Positions 1 through 5,547 of a stretch of 10,126 bases of DNA are shown piece after piece (position 1 is the stretch's first letter; each line of letters begins with the position of its first letter). Made by a program: the position numbers and the translations under genes. A model generated the notes under the pieces. It searched no databases. It was not told where the DNA came from and saw only the letters and a program-made list of their open reading frames with translations. Source of the DNA: Methanocorpusculum sp. (GTDB lineage Archaea; Halobacteriota; Methanomicrobia; Methanomicrobiales; Methanocorpusculaceae); contig DALTWQ010000043.1 in NCBI GenBank assembly GCA_029987025.1, forward strand, positions 1-10,126, read 5' to 3'.

Positions 1-1754
1 GTATTCCTCGTATACACAGCCAGGTTCAGTGATCCGCTTACTCCGTCTCTGGTGAAGTAGAACTTAAGCCAGTTCCAGACTGCTCCAATACCCGAACCTC
101 CGGTCTCTATGGCGTCAAACCAGTAAGAGAGCCGCTGAATGCGTTTGTCATAGCCGTTCAGCGATTCATACGACTCGGTATCATGGGCAATAAGTACATC
201 ATATGTGCCGAACTCTGCGGAACGCTGCGGAATCAGTGTGCCGAAGTATGTCAGTTTCTCGTTCTTTCCCCAGTCCTCGCAGAAGTACCACATAAACGGC
301 CATGTTGTCTGGCTGGAAAGAATAGCAACCCGGTCTGCATTTTTCATCTCCTCAAGAAGCGGGCGCAGTTCTTCGGAGTTCTGGACCTGGACGATTGGTC
401 CATTGATATCTGCCGGAACAAATACGGTAGCACCGGTTACAATACAGAGGAAGATGACGGTAATTACGGCAATTACCTTCTGCCGTTTTCCTTTCAGCAC
501 TGCAAGTCCGAAGGCGGCAACAAGTATCATCGGAAGGAGCTGGTGGAGGGAAAGCCACGGTACTTTTTCGCCGAGATATGCATAGGTGATTATGGAGATG
601 ATCATCCAGAAGATGGCAAATCTGATAAACTCATGTTCGCGGTTTACCTGCACCGGACCTTCCGGGCGTCTGAAGAAGGCGCGGAGTTTTTCTCCGCATC
701 TCTTTTTCGGTGCGGCAGATTCTGCGGTGCTGTCAGCAGTTTCCGGTACTGATGCCGGAATGCCGGACTCTGTTTCCGGCAGTGTTTCTGACCGTGCATC
801 CGGCTGTGCTTCTGACCGTGTTTCTGACGGTGTCTCCGGCCGTGTCTTTGAGAGTGCATCCGGCTTTGCCTCTTTTTTCTTCGGCAGAATGAATTTGATA
901 ATTCCCCAGATTGCAAGCAGGAGAATCGGCATTTCATAGAGTACGAATATGCTGAAATAGTATCCTGCAGGTCCTCCCAGGCGCTGCTGGTTGTGCATGT
1001 CAAGCCAGTGGGATATGGCAAGCTGTCCTGCGTCAATTACCATGTTCGGATACTGCCAGAATGAGGTGTACATTGTAAAGACGATGGCAAAGAAGATGAG
1101 GACTGCTGCAATTGCATGTTTCCACCAGTTCTTCGGCAGAATCACTTTTTTGGTCCAGAGAAGGTAGATGAGGAATACGGCGAAGGTGATGATAATCAGA
1201 GGCATGTTTTCTTTGCAGCAGAGACCAAGAGCAGCAGCGACTGCGGCAAGAGCTAACCAGTACCATTTCTTTTTCGTAAACCACGCAAGCATGGCGGCTA
1301 TTACGAGGAGCGAGAAGAAGATGACAAATACATCGTTTCGCAAAAACCGCGAGAAGTAAATCATCGTCGGGGATAATGCGATGAGAAGCGCTGCGATGCA
1401 GACTGTTTTTCCGCTTAAGAATTTCATGCGGTAAATCCAGTAGAGCAGGGGGATTAAGGCGCAGCCGAAGACGCAGGGAAGGATTCTGCCGACTAAATCT
1501 GTTGCGCCGAAGAGTGAAAACATCGCTGCGGTTACATGATAGAGGAACGGTCCGTGATACACGGGGTCATAGACGTATCCTCCGGTTGTCATCAGCTGAT
1601 AGGAGAACCATGCATGAATTGCTTCGTCATGGTGGAAGAGTTTCAGATCGAGGAAGGAGAACCGCACCGCTATTGCTATCAGCAGGATTGCGAGCAGGAT
1701 GTACTCTACTTTCAGAAACGGCCGGAGTTTTTCGGATATGCCTGACTGCTGCAT
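1..1754 (-). CDS. agl23: Agl23-type membrane glycosyltransferase-like protein, C-terminus cut by window edge
   Basis: Reading the minus strand from the ATG at 1754 gives 584 residues with no stop before the edge. It is a multi-pass membrane protein of the TIGR03663 (Agl23) type, related to GT39/PMT-like lipid-linked sugar transferases. Family-like signs are an acidic loop motif HHDEAIH at residues 41-47 after the first membrane segment (about 17-36), a YVYDPVYHGPFLYH block at 60-73, and a GEKVPWL motif in the second half between membrane segments. A soluble C-terminal domain follows. The family is linked to archaeal surface glycosylation (flippase-associated), which suggests action on lipid-linked sugars at the membrane; that role is inferred. 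The start lies 4 nt after the map stop, so the gene is probably translated from the same mRNA; no clear Shine-Dalgarno motif precedes it. A charged, repetitive linker at residues 300-331 is unusual. The last aligned residues look close to the natural C-terminus, so little is probably missing. Confidence 0.82.
   Translation of the reverse strand, partial: MQQSGISEKLRPFLKVEYILLAILLIAIAVRFSFLDLKLFHHDEAIHAWFSYQLMTTGGYVYDPVYHGPFLYHVTAAMFSLFGATDLVGRILPCVFGCALIPLLYWIYRMKFLSGKTVCIAALLIALSPTMIYFSRFLRNDVFVIFFSLLVIAAMLAWFTKKKWYWLALAAVAAALGLCCKENMPLIIITFAVFLIYLLWTKKVILPKNWWKHAIAAVLIFFAIVFTMYTSFWQYPNMVIDAGQLAISHWLDMHNQQRLGGPAGYYFSIFVLYEMPILLLAIWGIIKFILPKKKEAKPDALSKTRPETPSETRSEAQPDARSETLPETESGIPASVPETADSTAESAAPKKRCGEKLRAFFRRPEGPVQVNREHEFIRFAIFWMIISIITYAYLGEKVPWLSLHQLLPMILVAAFGLAVLKGKRQKVIAVITVIFLCIVTGATVFVPADINGPIVQVQNSEELRPLLEEMKNADRVAILSSQTTWPFMWYFCEDWGKNEKLTYFGTLIPQRSAEFGTYDVLIAHDTESYESLNGYDKRIQRLSYWFDAIETGGSGIGAVWNWLKFYFTRDGVSGSLNLAVYTRN
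762..857 (-). repeat. Degenerate 12-bp tandem repeat coding for 4-residue units inside agl23
   Basis: Eight in-frame 12-bp units encode ALSK, TRPE, TPSE, TRSE, AQPD, ARSE, TLPE and TESG (residues 300-331). The 12-mer GTGCATCCGGCT occurs exactly at 794-805 and 854-865, five units apart, and TTCTGACC/GGTG variants recur at 785, 809 and 821. The peptide is hydrophilic and lies in a loop between membrane segments, so it is probably a flexible linker grown by slippage or unequal exchange. Confidence 0.8.
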
Positions 1755-1758
1755 GAAC

Positions 1759-2634
1759 TTATCTGGTGGTAACAAATGGTCCGTCTTCGGTTACGATGAC
1801 GGTGTGTTCAAACTGTGCAACGAAACTTCCCGGAATATCTGATAAGATGTGGTAGTCGTAGAGGTTTCCCTGACGGATGAGGGCAGGAATTGCCAGTTCA
1901 GCTTTCGGAATGCCTAACCATCTGCGGGAGAACGGCAGGCCCTGCATCTCGTCCGCTTTTTTCAGGATTTTACGGGCGGTCGGTGCTCTGACCGGTGCGT
2001 CGCCTGTTACCTGATAGATTTCTGCACGTGTTCCTTCATGCACCATGCCCGAGCCGGTTGTTGCGAACGGCTCTATTGCAATAGCGTTATCTGCGCGGAG
2101 GACTGCGCTGCCGAACTGGCCGGTGTTGGGGATGGAGATGCCGTGGTGCAGGTCAAAGCGTGCAAGGCCGTGTCCGGTGAGGTTCATAATCGGGCGGTAG
2201 CCGTATGAGGAGATGGTCTCTTCAACTGCTTTTCCGATTTCTGAGACGACAAGGTCCGGTTTTACTAAAGCGATTGCTGCTTCGAGTGCTTTTTCCGATG
2301 CTTCGCAGAGGGTTTTGTGATCTCCTAAATCAACGGTCACAGCGGTATCTGCAATATATCCGTCAATATGTGTTCCTATATCGAGTTTTACGAGGTCTCC
2401 TTCGCAGAAGACACGCTCATCGAGAGGTGAGGGGGTATCATGCGCCGCACATTCGTTTATGGAGATGTTGGGCGGAAATGACGGGTTTGCGCCTGCTGAT
2501 GCGATTTTGTCCAGCACCATGTCAAAGATGTCGCTGTGAAGGACTCCGGGTTTTATTTCTGCGGCACAGGCGTGCAGAACATCGTGCGCGATTCTGCCCG
2601 CTTCTTTATAGTTGTCAAATTCTGTATCGTTCAT
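1759..2634 (-). CDS. map: Methionine aminopeptidase, type II (M24A)
   Basis: This 291-residue protein has the full length of archaeal type II methionine aminopeptidase, the cytosolic enzyme that removes the initiator methionine from nascent proteins when the second residue is small. The five dinuclear-metal ligands expected for the pita-bread fold are visible: Asp85 and Asp96 (in KLDIGTHIDGYIADTAV), His155 (in NLTGHGLARF), Glu188 (AIEPFA) and Glu276 (AQFEHTV). Substrate-binding histidines correspond to His65 and His163. The region after residue about 195, roughly 65 residues, is the type II helical insert between the fourth and fifth ligands. The ATG at 2634 overlaps the TGA of the upstream peptidase gene as ATGA, so translation is probably coupled. 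The stop is 4 nt before agl23. Nothing looks damaged. Confidence 0.97.
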   Translation of the reverse strand: MNDTEFDNYKEAGRIAHDVLHACAAEIKPGVLHSDIFDMVLDKIASAGANPSFPPNISINECAAHDTPSPLDERVFCEGDLVKLDIGTHIDGYIADTAVTVDLGDHKTLCEASEKALEAAIALVKPDLVVSEIGKAVEETISSYGYRPIMNLTGHGLARFDLHHGISIPNTGQFGSAVLRADNAIAIEPFATTGSGMVHEGTRAEIYQVTGDAPVRAPTARKILKKADEMQGLPFSRRWLGIPKAELAIPALIRQGNLYDYHILSDIPGSFVAQFEHTVIVTEDGPFVTTR

Positions 2635-3788
2635 GCTACTATTAATTCTTCTTCAAAGGTTGTAAATCTATCAAATCCGTCTTCGGTTACAGCACCCATG
2701 TCTTCGAGCCGGACACCGCCTGTTCCAGGATAATATAAGCCCGGTTCGATGGTTATGACGTTTCCTTCCCGGAGGATTTCTCCCCGCGGGGATAATGAGG
2801 GGCTTTCGTGGATGGCAAGGCCTACACCGTGTCCTAAACCGTGGATAAAGCCGGATGTGCCTGCTGTTTCATAGCCGTGCGCGGTAAAGTATTCAGCGAC
2901 CGCGTTGTGCACTTCAGCGCCGGTGATGCCCGGCTTAATCATGGCTGCGGCAAGTTCTTTTGCTTCATGGACTGTTTTATACATGGCGCATATTTCGTCC
3001 GAAGGTTTTCCTTTGGAGATGGTGCGCGTCATGTCTGCGAAGTATCCGTTTATTCTGCACGGAAACACATCCATTACAATGGGCTGGTGCGCGACAAGGG
3101 CCCCCTCTCCTTTCGCGTGCGGAAGTGCGGTATCTTTTCCGCAGGAGATGATGGTGTCTCTGTCTTCCAGGCCTTTGTCATAGAATGCTTCGTGGAGAAT
3201 CTTTCTGATTTTTTCCGAGGTGAGTACTTCGTCTTCGAAGTAGAGGATGTCGTTATCACCGATTACGGATTTTTTTACGGCATCGACGGCACGGTGCACA
3301 CCCTGCTCGTTTTCGCGCTGGACCGCACGTATCTGTTCAATCTCTTCCGGCGTTTTGACGGCCCGCATCGAGCTGACGGTTCCCTCATCGATGCAGATTT
3401 CTGCATGGGATGAGAGTGCGCGCGCAAATCCGGCAGGCATTGAGTAGGGAACAAGAAGCCGCTTGTTTGCGCCTGCGCCGCTGCAGCACTGGTTTATGAG
3501 CATCCGCGATGCCGCTTCGTCTGCGCTGCAGCCGTCTGCGAGATAGTCCATGAATCCGGCTGCCGTGCGGGAGATTACCGGACAGCGCGCTTCTTTTTGT
3601 GCGCGAAGTTCCTCCATGGATGCTGTTATCAGCCGTTCTTCGCCGGATTTAAGGCAGAGATAGATATACGGGTCTCCTGCGGAAAACCGGCTTAGATAGA
3701 GCATATCCGGATTATCTGCCGAGTCGTAGATGACATAGGCATCACAGTCCTTATCTGCTAATTCATCGGTGAGCTGTTTTATATCCAT
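2631..3788 (-). CDS. Xaa-Pro peptidase (M24B, prolidase/aminopeptidase P family)
   Basis: A 385-residue cytosolic metallopeptidase with two domains. Residues 1 to about 140 form a creatinase-type N-terminal domain, and about 145-385 form the pita-bread M24 domain. The metal ligands are in place: Asp240 and Asp252 (MDVFPCRINGYFADMTRT), His320 (HGLGHGVG), Glu348 (ITIEPGLYY) and Glu362 (VRLEDMG). His327 in the AIHESP motif is the usual substrate-side histidine. The family cleaves Xaa-Pro bonds. Whether this member is a dipeptidase (PepQ) or an aminopeptidase cannot be told from sequence alone. It is the first gene of the operon with map and agl23 and overlaps map by 4 bp. The ATG at 3788 has no clear Shine-Dalgarno motif, and an AT-rich element about 15-25 bp upstream suggests a short-leader or leaderless transcript. 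Confidence 0.93.
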   Translation of the reverse strand: MDIKQLTDELADKDCDAYVIYDSADNPDMLYLSRFSAGDPYIYLCLKSGEERLITASMEELRAQKEARCPVISRTAAGFMDYLADGCSADEAASRMLINQCCSGAGANKRLLVPYSMPAGFARALSSHAEICIDEGTVSSMRAVKTPEEIEQIRAVQRENEQGVHRAVDAVKKSVIGDNDILYFEDEVLTSEKIRKILHEAFYDKGLEDRDTIISCGKDTALPHAKGEGALVAHQPIVMDVFPCRINGYFADMTRTISKGKPSDEICAMYKTVHEAKELAAAMIKPGITGAEVHNAVAEYFTAHGYETAGTSGFIHGLGHGVGLAIHESPSLSPRGEILREGNVITIEPGLYYPGTGGVRLEDMGAVTEDGFDRFTTFEEELIVA

Positions 3789-3861
3789 TCTTAGTTCTTC
3801 TTATCTATATGCTGTTTCAAGGGAATTAGTTTTTATTTCCGTGACACACAATAACATAGTA
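3789..3861. promoter_or_regulatory. Divergent promoter region between Xaa-Pro peptidase and membrane coiled-coil gene
   Basis: This 73-bp AT-rich spacer lies between two divergent starts. On the minus strand GCATATAGATAA (about 3801-3812) lies where a TATA box for a short-leader transcript of the peptidase operon would be. On the plus strand a TTTTTATTT stretch at about 3830-3838 lies roughly 25 bp before the ATG at 3862. Neither start has a convincing Shine-Dalgarno motif. The box assignments are made by eye. Confidence 0.45.
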
Positions 3862-4296
3862 ATGAATGATGAGGAACGTGCCCAGTTTAAGCCGAAGTTT
3901 ACCGGGCTGGTAATTATTATCGATATTATGCTTCTTGCAGCGGCTGCTGCAGTAGCGCTTGGATTTATTGCACCTGCATCGTGGGGGCCGAAGATTCCGG
4001 TTATCATCATCTGTGCGGTAATTGCGGTCGCACTTCTGGTGGTTTTTATTATAAAATACCGTGCGGCAAAAGCATGGCTTGCCGTTCACGGAACAACGCG
4101 TGCGGAACGCCTTGCACAGCTGAATGCGGAAAAAGAGGCGGAGCGTGCCAAAATCCGTGCTGAGCTTGAAGAAGAACTGCGCAAAGAGATTGAAGAGGAA
4201 AAGAGAAAGGAAGCCGAGCGTGCACAGATTCGCGCCGAGGTTGAAGCTGAACTTCGCGAAGAGATGGAAGCGGAAAAGAAGAAAGGCGGTGTCTGA
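3862..4296 (+). CDS. Small two-helix membrane protein with a duplicated charged coiled coil, function unknown
   Basis: I chose the ATG at 3862 (144 residues). The open frame extends upstream to 3769, but that part overlaps the divergent peptidase start and codes for no plausible N-terminus. Two membrane segments are visible at about residues 13-37 and 44-66, separated by a short loop with APASWGPK. From about residue 78 to the end the protein is almost entirely Glu, Lys, Arg and Ala with heptad-like leucine/isoleucine spacing, indicating a long helical coiled coil. Because the loop between the segments is short, both termini are probably on the same side, with the basic-rich IIKYRAAK edge suggesting the cytoplasm. 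Residues 94-118 and 119-143 are an internal duplication. I do not recognise a named family. The stop overlaps the start of the winged-helix gene, so the two are probably made together. Membrane scaffold or sensor roles are only guesses. Confidence 0.8.
   Translation: MNDEERAQFKPKFTGLVIIIDIMLLAAAAAVALGFIAPASWGPKIPVIIICAVIAVALLVVFIIKYRAAKAWLAVHGTTRAERLAQLNAEKEAERAKIRAELEEELRKEIEEEKRKEAERAQIRAEVEAELREEMEAEKKKGGV
4141..4290 (+). repeat. 75-bp imperfect tandem duplication (two 25-residue coiled-coil units)
   Basis: Positions 4141-4215 and 4216-4290 encode two matching 25-residue units. The first begins ERAKIRAELEEELRKE and the second ERAQIRAEVEAELREE; both continue with an E-x-E-K-basic stretch. 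Most differences are conservative or synonymous, which suggests an old duplication kept by selection on the helix rather than a recent copying event. Confidence 0.85.
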
Positions 4297-4586
4297 TGCT
4301 CGAGAAAATTAACGGGGAGGTAGATCTTCTCGAACGCCATCTGCAGGTGATGAATGCGGTTTCTGCACATGGCCCCATTGGGATTATGAAGCTTACTGAA
4401 GAGCTTCATCAGTCCCAGCACAGAATCCGCTATTCCTTACGTGTTTTAGAGCAGATGGGCTATATTCAGGCGACCACATCAGGTGCGGTTGCAACGCCTA
4501 AGGCTCTTTCCATGCTGAAGGAACTTGATGCAAATCTTGACGAACTGATTGCCAAACTGCAGCGCCTCAGGATGAATAAACAATAA
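4296..4586 (+). CDS. Winged-helix DNA-binding protein, putative transcriptional regulator
   Basis: A 96-residue protein that reads as a single winged helix-turn-helix domain. Helix 1 is at about residues 8-24 (VDLLERHLQVMNAVSA), helix 2 at about 28-37 (IGIMKLTEEL) and the recognition helix at about 40-54 (SQHRIRYSLRVLEQMG). A short wing (YIQATTSGAVATPKA) and a C-terminal helix at 69-92 that could form a dimer follow. There is no ligand or metal domain. It resembles small archaeal one-domain regulators, but I cannot name the family. GGTG at 4288-4291 is a fair Shine-Dalgarno site 4 nt before the ATG. The ATG shares one base with the upstream stop (TGATG), so expression is probably coupled to the membrane coiled-coil protein. 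Autoregulation of the pair is possible but not shown. Confidence 0.82.
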   Translation: MLEKINGEVDLLERHLQVMNAVSAHGPIGIMKLTEELHQSQHRIRYSLRVLEQMGYIQATTSGAVATPKALSMLKELDANLDELIAKLQRLRMNKQ

Positions 4587-4587
4587 T

Positions 4588-4622
4588 CTTTAATACAATG
4601 TATTGCCTATGTATTTAGGCAA
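4588..4622 (+). promoter_or_regulatory. Probable tRNA-Asn promoter with inverted and direct repeats
   Basis: CTTTAATACA at about 4589-4597 is a TATA-like element 35-43 bp before the tRNA. Between it and the tRNA lies a perfect 7-bp inverted repeat, TTGCCTA (4603-4609) and TAGGCAA (4616-4622), with a 6-nt loop. ATGTATT occurs twice, at 4598-4604 and 4609-4615. The palindrome could be an operator or a hairpin in the pre-tRNA leader. The TATA call is by eye. Confidence 0.5.
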
Positions 4623-4631
4623 CAGTGTTGT

Positions 4632-4704
4632 GCCGCCATAACTCAGTTGGTAGAGTGTTTGGCTGTTAACCAAAATGTCACAGGTTCGAGTCCTGTTGGC
4701 GGCG
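4632..4704 (+). tRNA. tRNA-Asn (anticodon GTT)
   Basis: A complete 73-nt cloverleaf. The acceptor stem GCCGCCA pairs with TGGCGGC, with discriminator G at 4704. The anticodon stem TTTGG/CCAAA encloses the loop CTGTTAA, with GTT at 4665-4667. The T-arm ACAGG-TTCGAGT-CCTGT is perfectly paired. CCA is not encoded and there is no intron. The tRNA charges asparagine for AAC/AAU codons. It follows the winged-helix gene by 45 bp and has its own TATA-like element. Confidence 0.97.
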
Positions 4705-4710
4705 CTCCCG

Positions 4711-4730
4711 TGTTTTTTGTGTGTTTTTTC
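4711..4730 (+). terminator. Oligo-T terminator after tRNA-Asn
   Basis: Two runs of six T, at 4713-4718 and 4724-4729, begin 9 nt after the tRNA end. Stretches of T on the non-template strand are the usual stop signal for archaeal RNA polymerase. Confidence 0.7.
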
Positions 4731-4932
4731 TTACGTTATCAGCAGACAGCTGCGGCTCTTTTCCGGAGACAGATTGTCCGGGCTCGCTGTCCCGGTTTTC
4801 CCGTATTCCTGCGCGCATCAGACATCTCTGATACATTATCTTTATCTCGTTTGATAACGAATACTATATGCTCATTGAGAGGACAGTCATCCCTGAAATC
4901 CGGGGATATTCCTGCTCTGTTGTGCGAAATGA
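4731..4932 (+). other. Structured spacer between the two tRNAs, no gene recognised
   Basis: No coding region is credible here. The spacer holds a CCGGG-8nt-CCCGG hairpin at 4778-4795 followed by TTTT, a perfect ATCAGA-CATC-TCTGAT hairpin at 4817-4832, and an 8-bp inverted repeat, CGTTATCA (4734-4741) and TGATAACG (4852-4859), that encloses both. ATACTATATG at 4861-4870 is a likely TATA box for the next tRNA, predicting a leader of about 40 nt. Within that leader ATCCC (4889-4893) can pair with GGGAT (4903-4907). A small RNA in this spacer is possible but unproven. Confidence 0.4.
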
Positions 4933-5004
4933 GGGCCTGTAGCTTAGTGGTGGAGCGCCCGGCTCATAACCGGGTGGTCGCGGGTTCGAACCCCTCCAGG
5001 CCCA
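4933..5004 (+). tRNA. tRNA with CAT anticodon (elongator Met or Ile2)
   Basis: A 72-nt cloverleaf. The acceptor GGGCCTG pairs fully with CAGGCCC, with discriminator A at 5004. The anticodon stem CCCGG/CCGGG encloses CTCATAA, with CAT at 4965-4967. The T-arm is GCGGG-TTCGAAC-CCCTC, in which C4981 faces T4995, a mismatch in the second T-stem pair. CCA is not encoded. It is not an archaeal initiator-type tRNA, which usually begins AGCGGG. A CAT anticodon also occurs in the AUA-reading tRNA-Ile2, whose C34 is changed to agmatidine by TiaS. The GGGCC/GGCCC-A acceptor resembles the isoleucine type as I recall it, so the amino acid is left open. Confidence 0.93.
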
Positions 5005-5080
5005 TTTTGTTTTATTTTGGTTTATTGTTTTGTTCAGTGATGCAACCTGCATAGTTTTATTCTGATACGTCGATTATTAT

Positions 5081-5394
5081 ATGGAACTAGTCCGGGTAGT
5101 TTGGCGTTACCTGTAATCTGAAATTGTCAACATGCAGAGGACGAAGTTTAAGGGCGGCTGCGTCAGCTTACTTTGAAACAGGAAGTATCCGGCGTTGATT
5201 CCTTGTCCTTCAAGGTCATCGGATGAAAGCGGGTGTATCCGGAGGGATGCATTCATTCATTGCTGCAGAGACCGGTCCAGGTCCGGAAGGAAGCAGACTT
5301 ACTGTAGACGAGTGGCGCCTGAAGGGTTGCAGGGCGGAGTCTGGCTTTGTGCGGATGAGCAGGTATGTGCTTCCCACCTTAAACATGTTCCATC
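5081..5394 (+). ncRNA. ffs: Signal recognition particle RNA (archaeal 7S RNA)
   Basis: The RNA core of the particle that binds SRP54/SRP19 and targets nascent membrane and secreted proteins to the Sec translocon. Three parts identify it. The 5' domain reads GGTAG-TTTGGCG-TTACC (helix 3) and continues with CTGTAATCTGAAATTGTCAA and ACATGC, matching the archaeal Alu-type domain as I recall it. Helix 8 holds the near-universal block CCAGGTCCGGAAGGAAGCAG at 5278-5297 with its GGAA tetraloop. The ends pair as helix 1, ATGGAAC (5081-5087) with GTTCCAT (5387-5393), a closing helix typical of archaea. The resulting length of about 314 nt fits archaeal SRP RNAs. Exact ends are estimates. It starts 76 bp after the CAT tRNA, and AGTTTTAT near 5054-5061 could be its TATA box; co-transcription with the tRNA is also possible. 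The short open frames here are not genes. Confidence 0.93.
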
Positions 5395-5514
5395 TTGTTT
5401 TGATGCAGGTATTCCTGATAATTTTGGAACTGTTTGGCTCTGTTAAAATACAGGCTGCTTCACTGATTAGTGCGATTTGACTGCAGAATCTAATATCAGT
5501 AATACCTCATTCAC

Positions 5515-5531
5515 TTCAGCCGGGGGCTGAA
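5515..5531 (-). terminator. Stem-loop after the geranylgeranyl-reductase-like gene, possible 3' end element
   Basis: TTCAGCC (5515-5521) and GGCTGAA (5525-5531) form a perfect 7-bp stem with a 3-nt loop, 16 nt beyond the end of the minus-strand gene. The flanks allow a slightly longer imperfect stem (ATTC...GAAT). No strong T-run follows, so it may be a processing or stability hairpin rather than a terminator. The rest of 5395-5547 shows nothing I recognise. Confidence 0.4.
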
Positions 5532-5547
5532 TGATTTCCTCACTGTT

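Noticed and set aside
183..939. Plus-strand open frames of 117-189 codons opposite agl23
   Set aside because: They lie antisense to a gene with clear family motifs and membrane segments, and their products are cysteine- or serine-rich with no recognisable domain.
644..1284. Minus-strand open frames of 83-130 codons within agl23
   Set aside because: They are out of frame with agl23 and their basic, repetitive products follow from the 12-bp repeat and the gene's codon pattern.
3769..3861. Longer start for the membrane coiled-coil protein
   Set aside because: The 31 extra codons would overlap the divergent peptidase start and its promoter, and the protein from 3862 begins with a sensible charged N-terminus before the first membrane segment.
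4647..5054. 135-codon plus-strand frame across the RNA island
   Set aside because: It reads straight through most of tRNA-Asn and the CAT tRNA, which fold as full cloverleaves; the peptide is just translated tRNA.
5195..5480. Two 83-85-codon frames after the tRNAs
   Set aside because: They overlap the SRP RNA, including its conserved helix 8 block, and give no credible protein.
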